DNA of 12,882 bases from GCA-2746795 sp964643965. GTDB taxonomy: Bacteria > Chloroflexota > Anaerolineae > Promineifilales > Promineifilaceae. The stretch's first letter is position 1, and the number at the start of each line of letters is the position of its first letter. Position numbers and translations under genes: made by a program. The notes beneath the pieces were generated by a model, which saw nothing but the letters and a program-made list of their open reading frames with translations, did not search any database and had not been told where the DNA came from. The stretch lies in contig CAZXVH010000131.1 of the NCBI GenBank assembly GCA_964643965.1, positions 1 to 12,882 on the forward strand, read 5' to 3'. Below, in pieces: positions 6,499 to 12,882 of the stretch.

Positions 6499-6921
6499 TC
6501 AGGCGGACTCCTTGTTGGCGGCTTTAGCGCTGTAGCGGGCGTAGATGAGGGTTTGTTCATAGACATCCTTGACGAGAAGCAGGGTGTTCAGGTTGTCGCA
6601 AATAGTATCGCTGAAAAATCGCAGCACATCTTCTGCATTTGCCTTTGCTTGAGGAATATTTTCATCTTCAATATTGGCAAATGAACTCAACTCCTTGAGC
6701 AAATCATATAATTGTGTGCGTACAGCCGGAGCGATTTTTTCCTCTTTGCTGGTGCGCGAAAAGAGGAAGAGGATCATGGCATAGATCCCTTGTTCTTGCA
6801 GCACACCCAGTGTTTTCGTAATCAGGTTTTCTACTTCTTTGGCAGACCCTTTCTCCAGGCTGGCAGCGATGATTTTTTGAGCGTATTGGGCTGCTTTTTG
6901 ATCTAGATTGGGAATGTTCAT
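6499..6921 (-). CDS. cmr5: Cmr5 small subunit
   Basis: Cmr5 is the small helical subunit that lines the middle of the type III-B/C complex and contacts target RNA. The 140-residue, predicted all-helical protein opens NLDQKAAQYAQKIIAA, has a central LQEQGIYAMILFLFSR segment and ends LLLVKDVYEQTLIYARYSA, matching the Cmr5 pattern (N-terminal 'R...YA' helix, 'G...alaFl', C-terminal 'Y...T.eAL..l...r.A'). The start overlaps the cmr4 stop (ATGA), with GGGGAGG (6929-6935) 7 nt upstream. Its position straight after cmr4 is the usual order. Confidence 0.82.
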   Translation of the reverse strand: MNIPNLDQKAAQYAQKIIAASLEKGSAKEVENLITKTLGVLQEQGIYAMILFLFSRTSKEEKIAPAVRTQLYDLLKELSSFANIEDENIPQAKANAEDVLRFFSDTICDNLNTLLLVKDVYEQTLIYARYSAKAANKESA

Positions 6922-7829
6922 TGTGCCGCCTCCCCATTGAGCAGGCGGACGCGGCCGAAACCGCGTGTGCCCATGCCACCGATGCCGAGGTACTCGGCGA
7001 GTTTGAGGCCAGTGGTGACGACATCAAGCGGTTGTTGGTGGTTTAGTTCTTTTGCTTTGTTATAGTCTTTAGGGAATTTGCCGCTGAAATCATCTTCAAC
7101 CACATCCAACCATAAGACAGTGGCGCGGGGCATGGCTTCGTAGGTGAATAATGCGCCATCACTGGCGGCGCCGGTAACAGGGTCTATGCTGACGGAGGTG
7201 CGCACTTCGAGGTTGCTGTTAATGATGTGGCTGAACAATTTGTTAGAGACAAGGACAGCTTTTTCTTGGATTTGAATAGGAACGTCTTTGATTTTTTGGG
7301 GCAAAGCAAACGTCCCGTCTACTTTGGGGAGCAGGAGCCAGCCCAGATTCAAATGTGTATGTTTTTGCAAGCCGACAGGCAATTGAACGTTGTCAGCAGG
7401 GTCATCTACAGACAAACTATTATCAAAATCTTGCAGGATGCCGGGGCAGGTAATCCAGACGGGGCCGGCAAGAGTGTGGACAGGGAAGAGGAGGATACGG
7501 CCGTCGCTGATGCTGACTTTGCCGCTTTGCCCACCATCTTGTCCTTTAAGATAGCCGAAGGTGTAGCAGATGGGGCATTTTGGGTCTTTGCAATGTTGCT
7601 TCTCTTGCTCTTTATTTTGACCGCTGCCGGCGCATTGTAGTTTTTCGTAGCGCACGGCCGCGTATTGGCGAATGGCTCCATGTAGGGTGGTGCCCGGGAT
7701 TTTAGGTAAGTTTGTGCCCGGTTCGCGGACGATGCTCAGGTCTACACGGCCAAGACGGCTGTCGCCATCGCCGATGTGTAGGGGGTCGAGACTCATAAGC
7801 AGGTAGCGTTCTAATTGATAGTTACTCAT
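6918..7829 (-). CDS. cmr4: Cmr4, Cas7-like backbone RAMP
   Basis: Cmr4 forms the crRNA-binding filament and cuts target RNA at 6-nt intervals in type III-B complexes. The 303-residue protein has SLDPLHIGDG near the start, then LGRVDLSIVRE, in which D30 fits the catalytic Asp of the Cmr4/Csm3 family. It continues with LPKIPGTTLHGAIR, CPICYTFGYLKG, GKVSISDGRILLFPV and a C-terminal glycine-rich loop GIGGMGTRGFG (282-292). This is the complete Cmr4 motif order. A good GGAGGAA site (7837-7843) precedes the ATG by 7 nt, and the start overlaps the end of csx11 by 8 bp. It is translationally coupled on both sides. Confidence 0.9.
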   Translation of the reverse strand: MSNYQLERYLLMSLDPLHIGDGDSRLGRVDLSIVREPGTNLPKIPGTTLHGAIRQYAAVRYEKLQCAGSGQNKEQEKQHCKDPKCPICYTFGYLKGQDGGQSGKVSISDGRILLFPVHTLAGPVWITCPGILQDFDNSLSVDDPADNVQLPVGLQKHTHLNLGWLLLPKVDGTFALPQKIKDVPIQIQEKAVLVSNKLFSHIINSNLEVRTSVSIDPVTGAASDGALFTYEAMPRATVLWLDVVEDDFSGKFPKDYNKAKELNHQQPLDVVTTGLKLAEYLGIGGMGTRGFGRVRLLNGEAAQ

Positions 7830-10608
7830 TGGGTTGTTCCTCCAGTAGGGATTGTAATTTTTCTTTCATGATGCTGATGTGGAGTTCGATGGTGTCAGCA
7901 AGCAGGCCATTGATGGCCCAGTTGGTGAGTTGATCTGCTTTTTCTTTGGGAAGTGTTTTCTTTCCTTCTTGTGTTCTTGCGGTCAGCAGACTATCAGGCC
8001 ATTTCGTATTGCGTACCACATCGGCGCAGAATTGTTTGAAGGTCTTGAAGGTCTCGTCGGTTAATGAGCCTTGCGGATCGGTGAACCAGGCCAGCCGTTT
8101 TTGTTCGATGGCGTCGCGCAGGGCGTAAAGCTGGTTTTTGCTCAGTTTTTGTAACATGGCCCACGCTTCTTCGATCTCATCGAGTTGGTCGAGGAGGTAG
8201 GGGCGGGTTGGGCGACCGCGTCGCCCGCCATTATCGTAAGCGATCTCAAAGCGTTTGGCGGTACTGTCGAGCCACTCAAAGTCGAGGGTGGCGGGGGTGA
8301 AATATATTTCGTCACCTGCTTGCAATTGACTGGCATGAAGGAGCCAGCATTCTTCGGTTGTGCCATCGCTTTTGGGACGGGGGGCTTTGAATGTGCGGGA
8401 ACGGCCGTTGACGTCGCTTTTGATGAAGAGGTAGGGGTACCAGTTGTCAGGGGTTATGCCATCGCCCATGACGTTGGGGACGTGCCAGGTGAGGGAACGG
8501 CCGTTTGGGTCTTTTAGTTCCACTGCAACCGTGTTGTTAAACTGTTGTGTGCCATTTGCCAAACCACCAGATAGTTGGAGATTTGGATCAACCGTTTCAA
8601 CTTCCCACACTTCATCTTTCATCCCTCCTAATTCATATTTCAGCATCCGGCGTCCCGCATCCAGAGCAGCCCGTAGCGGGGTGCGGCGCTGGAAGTAGAC
8701 GAGGCCAAGATGGAGGGGCAGACGATTCCGCACTTTACCCATTTCCCGCTCATATTTTGTTTTGATCGTTTTGACGATTTCTACGGCTTTGTCGGCGGGG
8801 ACGAGGGCCATGAAGGTACGCGGCTGGGCAAGGATGGGGATGGCGGTGGCGTAGGCAGCATCTTGGTAATTAACGTAGGCGATCTGAATGTCGAACTGTT
8901 TATTTTTCTCATCATCAGAGATGAGTTGGAAAATATTTTGTTTGTTTTCTTCCAACCAGGCGCCGACGGCAAGGGCGGCATCGGCTGGCGTTTGGCGCTC
9001 TTCTGGTTTGATGCCGAGTTGCACGGCCGTGTAAGAAAGGTTATCGGTGCTGATAAGATGTTGCCCATCCCAGAGGACGCTGATGCGGGAACGGCCGTGT
9101 AAGTCAATCTCGTAAGTTTGATTGGCTTGTAAGCTGGGTGAATTAGATAGGGTAATGGTGAGGCGGCGGCGGGCATCGGAGAGGGTTTGGTCAATGTTGC
9201 TTTGAGTTTCTTGCCAGAAGGTTTGGGTAGTTTGCCAGATGCGGCGCAGACGGGCGAAGGATGAAGTTTTGGTGACGGCAGGATTTGTGGCTGTTGGTTC
9301 TTGTACCAACAGCGTTTCCACTAACGAGCCATCTAACCAATTTGATAGGTCAAATGTGCCAGTGATGAAGGCAAGACGGCCATTTTTATCTGCTACTTCA
9401 TCGAGCCAGATCGTTTTGCTCTGATCGTCTAGCCATTCCATCACCCGCCCCTTGCGCCGTTTTCCACAAACTTGGCAGTAATCCACCTGATTGTCAATAC
9501 AGGGGCGCAGCCCACAAATTGGGCAAACTTCCTGTTGTTGACCTTGCCATGCTTCACTGATGAATGCGGCATCACTTTGCATGGTGGTTTGGTGTGCCAG
9601 GAGTTTTCCGGCAGGTGGAATTTCATCGCTGCCATGGCGGTCAGGGTCTTGACCCCACCAAGCATCTGTATCTAGCTCAACTTGAGGAATAATTTCCCCG
9701 TCTGTAGTGAACTGCTGCTGGATTTGGTCAATTAAGGTTTGATCGCCGTTGTTTCGAAAATTGAGCAAGTCTGGCAAGTCCGGCACAACATAAAGAGAGC
9801 CGTTTTCATCCCGGTATACTTCGGTTGCCAAAGGATAGGTTTCTTCGAGAAGGGTTTGTACGTTGTTGATGGCAGCCTGTAATGTAGTTCGCCGCGCTAC
9901 GAGGTCTGGCAGGCGGGAAGCATTGTTTAAATAAGCCAACGCATCAGTACGAACCCCAAGCAATCGCCAGCGGAGATCATGATTAGGAGGTTGTTGTCCA
10001 AGTAGTACGGCAGCAAGAGCAGTTTTGTAGAGTGCGCCAACCAGTATTCCCCAATCCCACAGGCTAATTTCGTTAATGGGACGGCGTGTATCTGCTCCGA
10101 CAATCGCAAATAACGTCTCTGCTGCATTGAGCAAATTATCTCGACTGCCCAGATTGTAAGCAGATAGATTGTTCCAGGGCAGCGCCCATAGTTTGCTGGT
10201 TAAATTTGTGCCAACGGCCGTTTCAAAGCCAAATGCCGTGCTGATCTGTGTTCCGGGATAGTTCTGTTTGCCACTATCAAGCGGGTCTTGTTTGTCAAAA
10301 TGAGCTGTGTTGTGGCAACGGGAAAGGTATTGCTGCAAAAATGATGCGCTAAGATTTTTAGACTGACCCTTCGGCTGGTTAAGTAAATCAGGCACCTGTT
10401 CCGTGACAGCGGAAAACGTAAGTGACACAGAATTGAGGCTGGTAAACTGATTAGTAAGTTCTGTACGAGCAATGGCATTGCCAGAAGGATTAGCCGCCTG
10501 CACCTGCAAATGTTCTTCGGAACATTTGCGGTAATCATGGAGCCAACCGACAGCTTCGGCTAACAAGATCGCGTCGCGGTGTTGGACAAGTTGGTCTAGT
10601 TGGCTCAT
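7822..10608 (-). CDS. csx11: Csx11, type III-C Cas10-like large subunit
   Basis: This is a 928-residue large subunit. The N-terminus has an HD-like motif LHDYRK (H24, D25) and later CHNTAHFDK (H99, H103, D105). A four-cysteine zinc site is at C362, C365, C378 and C381 (CPICGLRPC ... YCQVCGKRR). A first palm-like strand follows at about 409-434 (LAFITGTFDLSNWLDG). In the second palm, where active Cas10 has GGDD, it reads FMALVPADKAVEIV (about 599-612), followed by RNRLPLHLGLVYF and AALDAGRRM. The missing GGDD and these motifs fit Csx11 of subtype III-C, in which cyclic oligoadenylate synthesis is predicted to be lost. The C-terminal region is helical. Residues 659-666 (ELGGMKDE) coincide with a heptad repeat. 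The ATG at 10608 overlaps the upstream stop (ATGA) and has AGGAGGTG (10613-10620) in front. Confidence 0.87.
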   Translation of the reverse strand: MSQLDQLVQHRDAILLAEAVGWLHDYRKCSEEHLQVQAANPSGNAIARTELTNQFTSLNSVSLTFSAVTEQVPDLLNQPKGQSKNLSASFLQQYLSRCHNTAHFDKQDPLDSGKQNYPGTQISTAFGFETAVGTNLTSKLWALPWNNLSAYNLGSRDNLLNAAETLFAIVGADTRRPINEISLWDWGILVGALYKTALAAVLLGQQPPNHDLRWRLLGVRTDALAYLNNASRLPDLVARRTTLQAAINNVQTLLEETYPLATEVYRDENGSLYVVPDLPDLLNFRNNGDQTLIDQIQQQFTTDGEIIPQVELDTDAWWGQDPDRHGSDEIPPAGKLLAHQTTMQSDAAFISEAWQGQQQEVCPICGLRPCIDNQVDYCQVCGKRRKGRVMEWLDDQSKTIWLDEVADKNGRLAFITGTFDLSNWLDGSLVETLLVQEPTATNPAVTKTSSFARLRRIWQTTQTFWQETQSNIDQTLSDARRRLTITLSNSPSLQANQTYEIDLHGRSRISVLWDGQHLISTDNLSYTAVQLGIKPEERQTPADAALAVGAWLEENKQNIFQLISDDEKNKQFDIQIAYVNYQDAAYATAIPILAQPRTFMALVPADKAVEIVKTIKTKYEREMGKVRNRLPLHLGLVYFQRRTPLRAALDAGRRMLKYELGGMKDEVWEVETVDPNLQLSGGLANGTQQFNNTVAVELKDPNGRSLTWHVPNVMGDGITPDNWYPYLFIKSDVNGRSRTFKAPRPKSDGTTEECWLLHASQLQAGDEIYFTPATLDFEWLDSTAKRFEIAYDNGGRRGRPTRPYLLDQLDEIEEAWAMLQKLSKNQLYALRDAIEQKRLAWFTDPQGSLTDETFKTFKQFCADVVRNTKWPDSLLTARTQEGKKTLPKEKADQLTNWAINGLLADTIELHISIMKEKLQSLLEEQPNE
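8611..8634. repeat. Heptad repeat unit inside csx11
   Basis: TTCATCT and TTCATCC units are followed by CTCCTAATTC. The 24-bp block matches 3201-3224 at 23 of 24 positions and encodes eight in-frame codons just after the DAGRRM palm segment. Confidence 0.65.
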
Positions 10609-11798
10609 GCGGCACCTCCTGTAGCAACCACTGGTTTTACGTCAAGGATCTGGCATGACGTAACCAATTGACTTAAACCCTCGAAGTTGATTGTGGAATA
10701 AGTTTTTTCGTCTGCGGCCGTTTGTTGCTGGTCTTGCCATATTTCACCATACTCGCCATACCAACGCCTAAAATTCTTAAATTCCGACAGACTGCCGCCC
10801 CCTTGCTGTTCACCCGTTTCCTTGTATTCACGATTGCTCAATAGATTACCCTCGCCACTGCCCTCAAAGGCAGGTTTCACTTGCCCAGTTTCATTCATGT
10901 ATTTCAGATATTCATCATCAGGCGCTTGCACTTGCAGCACGGCATCTTGAGAAAAGGTGACATCTGGGATTTTGAGAGCAAGATTGCCATTTTCAACAGC
11001 ATTATCGGCCAAGCCAAAGCCACTGCTAGTTTTCGCGCCAAAGCCATAGATAGTAAACATGGTCTGCAAACCGTCTGCCACCAATTGTAAATCGGCGAAG
11101 ATTTGCCGGCTTGTCTCAGTCTCGTTTTGGCCGATGCGGTCTAGCGGGATGTAAAGCAGGGTGAATCTGCCTTTTGTCCCAATCGGGACAGACTCCATCA
11201 GGATGGGATTTTTGCCAACGCGCCGTTCCCGATCATGGGGGTTGATGACTTCCAAACTGGTTTGGGTAAAGAAGGTGGGGTAGAAGTAAAGTCGGCCGCG
11301 TTTGCCATCATCAGGCTTTTCATCATTGGCCATGCCAAACAGCCGTTGAATCTGCTCATCTTCTTCCTGATGCCCCAACTGCCACAGGGCGTGACGAAAG
11401 GAGCCTTTCCAGGCGGTGGAGCGCACCATCGGATAGCGAAACACCTTGTCCCGTACAATCGGATTGTCCACAATGTAAAACTGATTGTCATCACGGGAAA
11501 TATACGGCTTGAGCAGCTCAAACTCAAACTGAATGTAAAACGATCCAAAAGGCAATTGCACCAAATCAATAAATGGTGAGTGTAATAACTCAGACAATGG
11601 CTCCATCTGACTGTCCAGCCGCTTTTGTGCCCACTGGCTACGCAAAGCATTGCCACCAATATCTTTATCATCCTTGTGCCCAGTTGCTACCAGAACATGA
11701 TAACGGGTTGTCACAACATCTAAATCGTCGAAATTAATCCCACCAAACCCGTTTTGATACACTTTTTGTCCTAAAGTGGCGTAGTAATCTGGTTTCAT
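10605..11798 (-). CDS. RAMP-family (Cas7-like) effector subunit, Cmr6-like
   Basis: This 397-residue RAMP protein lies between cmr1 and csx11. FGSFYIQFEFELLKPYISRD is followed by NPIVRDKVFRYPMVRSTAWKGSFRHAL, the counterpart of the 'P.ipGSslKGalR' motif. GRLYFYPTFF corresponds to 'G.v.F.dA.p', and the glycine-rich loop is YGFGAKTSSGFGLA. Cmr6 is the missing subunit of the complex, so a Cmr6-like terminal-backbone role is likely, but the assignment is by elimination. The protein has a C-terminal tail of about 100 residues rich in charged residues and Gln. The start at 11798 overlaps the cmr1 stop (ATGA) and has AGGAG (11806-11810) 7 nt upstream; the stop overlaps csx11. Confidence 0.75.
   Translation of the reverse strand: MKPDYYATLGQKVYQNGFGGINFDDLDVVTTRYHVLVATGHKDDKDIGGNALRSQWAQKRLDSQMEPLSELLHSPFIDLVQLPFGSFYIQFEFELLKPYISRDDNQFYIVDNPIVRDKVFRYPMVRSTAWKGSFRHALWQLGHQEEDEQIQRLFGMANDEKPDDGKRGRLYFYPTFFTQTSLEVINPHDRERRVGKNPILMESVPIGTKGRFTLLYIPLDRIGQNETETSRQIFADLQLVADGLQTMFTIYGFGAKTSSGFGLADNAVENGNLALKIPDVTFSQDAVLQVQAPDDEYLKYMNETGQVKPAFEGSGEGNLLSNREYKETGEQQGGGSLSEFKNFRRWYGEYGEIWQDQQQTAADEKTYSTINFEGLSQLVTSCQILDVKPVVATGGAA
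10613..10620 (-). promoter_or_regulatory. Strong Shine-Dalgarno site of csx11
   Basis: AGGAGGTG, a full anti-Shine-Dalgarno match, lies 4 nt before the csx11 ATG and inside the end of the upstream gene. It supports both the start and coupled translation. Confidence 0.75.
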
Positions 11799-12882
11799 GA
11801 GGAGACTCCTGTTGTTTGTAAAATGGTTACCCCTTTTGTCACCTTGTGTGCATCAACATGAAAAACAGATTTTATGTACTCATTTAGCAGCGTTATCAAT
11901 TTAGCCGGTTTGAGTAAGTCAGGAGGTGCAAAGCCATAGATTCGTAATTGATAGTTATTGTTTAATGTTTGGTAAGGCATCCCAAAAAAGACGCGGCTGG
12001 CTGTACGTAGTTCATCTTTCATATATTTAGTAGGATTTTTGCCCCATTGAGAACGTGGCCCCATTAACTTGTCCAAATCGCCAAGCTGATCATCATGGGA
12101 AGATTCTGTCCATCCCTTTTCGTCTTTGAGCCACTTTCTGAAACCAAATGAATCTTTGCCTTTGTATCGAAGGTCAAAAGCACAGGGGATATAAGCTTTT
12201 TCATTTTGTTTTTGAGAAGAACCATAATGGCTTGCTTGGTTTGTAAATGCGGACAGTTCATTAAACGGAATTTCATATTCCAGAGATACAAAATTTCTCA
12301 GATTGAATGGAGTATTGCTTGATAGTTGCGTATTGATTGCGTTAGATAGAATCATAAGACCATCATTGACCGAAAAATTCTGCAATCCAGGGGGCAATAA
12401 CTTGAGATTAACCTGCCCAAAGCCATGTTGTTGTTTTCCTCCAATACCGCCATAGTCGGCCGCGATGTTTAATAACAGAGCAATTTGGCTGTGGACAAAA
12501 TCTAAATCTTGCTTTCGTGTGACCAATCGAAACGTCAAATCACCATAGGCGACATCAAAATCAGATTTGCTAAAGCTTCTCTCAAACCAATTCTTGTTAA
12601 TGGGAAGTGACGTGCGTAAATGAAAGGGAACGACGGGAACGCCCAAAGCTTGCAGGGTAAACAGTCGTTTCCAACCGGTACAGCCGAATAGTCGGCAGAC
12701 GGGACAGACATTCACCAATCCCTTTTCGATAGCATCAGGGTCTTCTTGTTTTTTGGCTTTCTCGTAAGCTTTGGTATCGAATTGACACGAGCTATCCGAA
12801 GTCGGATCGCAAGCATATCCGCCCAGCCCGCGCACGAGGGCTTCGTACCACCAGCGCAGGCTGCCAATGATGCCGGTTTCGT
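11795..12882 (-). CDS. cmr1: Cmr1, RAMP effector subunit (5' end beyond the window)
   Basis: Cmr1 caps the target-3' end of the type III-B/C complex. The frame starts at a GTG at 12835 only if the first in-frame start codon is used. It stays open to the window edge, and the added residues include ETGIIGSLRWWYEALV, joining RGLGGYACDP. That is the hallmark Cmr1 N-terminal segment ('T.i.GslRwWyral'), so the true start lies outside. A cysteine-rich CPVCRLFGCTGWKR follows, another Cmr1 signature. About 361 residues are visible. It is the first gene of the visible operon and overlaps the next gene by ATGA. It is the most AT-rich gene here. Confidence 0.88.
   Translation of the reverse strand, partial: ETGIIGSLRWWYEALVRGLGGYACDPTSDSSCQFDTKAYEKAKKQEDPDAIEKGLVNVCPVCRLFGCTGWKRLFTLQALGVPVVPFHLRTSLPINKNWFERSFSKSDFDVAYGDLTFRLVTRKQDLDFVHSQIALLLNIAADYGGIGGKQQHGFGQVNLKLLPPGLQNFSVNDGLMILSNAINTQLSSNTPFNLRNFVSLEYEIPFNELSAFTNQASHYGSSQKQNEKAYIPCAFDLRYKGKDSFGFRKWLKDEKGWTESSHDDQLGDLDKLMGPRSQWGKNPTKYMKDELRTASRVFFGMPYQTLNNNYQLRIYGFAPPDLLKPAKLITLLNEYIKSVFHVDAHKVTKGVTILQTTGVSS

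Noticed and set aside
9257..9268. Another heptad repeat copy inside csx11
   Set aside because: Only about one and a half units match (GAAGGATGAAG); chance or codon usage explains it.
12010..12025. Heptad-like TTCATCTTTCAT in cmr1
   Set aside because: Less than two units and no flanking match to the other arrays.
1..12882. CARF-domain effector, toxin or transposase gene
   Set aside because: None of the credible frames shows such motifs; the remaining open frames are shadows of cas genes.

Overview
This window is almost entirely one CRISPR-Cas locus. Every gene is on the minus strand, so it is transcribed from right to left and ends in a leader and the first repeat of a CRISPR array at the left edge. 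The organism cannot be named from the sequence. The mix of families, the heptanucleotide repeats between genes and the many copies of the palindrome ACGGCCGT suggest an environmental, metagenome-assembled bacterium, tentatively Chloroflexota (inference only).

Layout in transcription order: (1) a type III effector module made of cmr1 (cut by the right window edge), a Cmr6-like RAMP, a large subunit that looks like Csx11 (the Cas10 of subtype III-C), cmr4, cmr5 and the start of another RAMP (Cas5/Cmr3-like); (2) a 100-N scaffold gap that cuts both that RAMP and the next gene; (3) a Cas3-type DEFH-box helicase of the kind seen in type I-D, then cas6; (4) a four-helix-bundle (23S rRNA intervening-sequence-type) protein gene; (5) an adaptation module of cas4, an unrecognised small gene, cas1 and cas2; (6) an AT-rich leader and the first repeat, whose transcript end GATTGAAAC is the classical 5' handle.

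The effector genes are tightly coupled, with ATGA or short overlaps and clear Shine-Dalgarno sites 4 to 8 nt upstream. Cas6 would process the array transcript. Cmr1/Cmr4/Cmr5/Cmr6-like/Csx11 plus the partial RAMP would form the crRNA-guided complex, with Cmr4 as backbone and probable target-RNA nuclease. Csx11 keeps an HD-like motif and a four-cysteine zinc site but has no GGDD cyclase motif, and no CARF or other cyclic-oligoadenylate effector is visible. Cas4-Cas1-Cas2 would acquire spacers.

The most interesting point is the apparent hybrid architecture: helicase-cas6-cas4-cas1-cas2 resembles a type I-D locus without its csc genes, joined to a III-C effector that still carries an HD motif. 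The caution is that the join lies at an assembly gap of unknown true length. Other notable features are heptad repeats at gene junctions that intrude into coding sequence (cas4, csx11, the unknown gene, the end of cas6), and at least 14 copies of ACGGCCGT.
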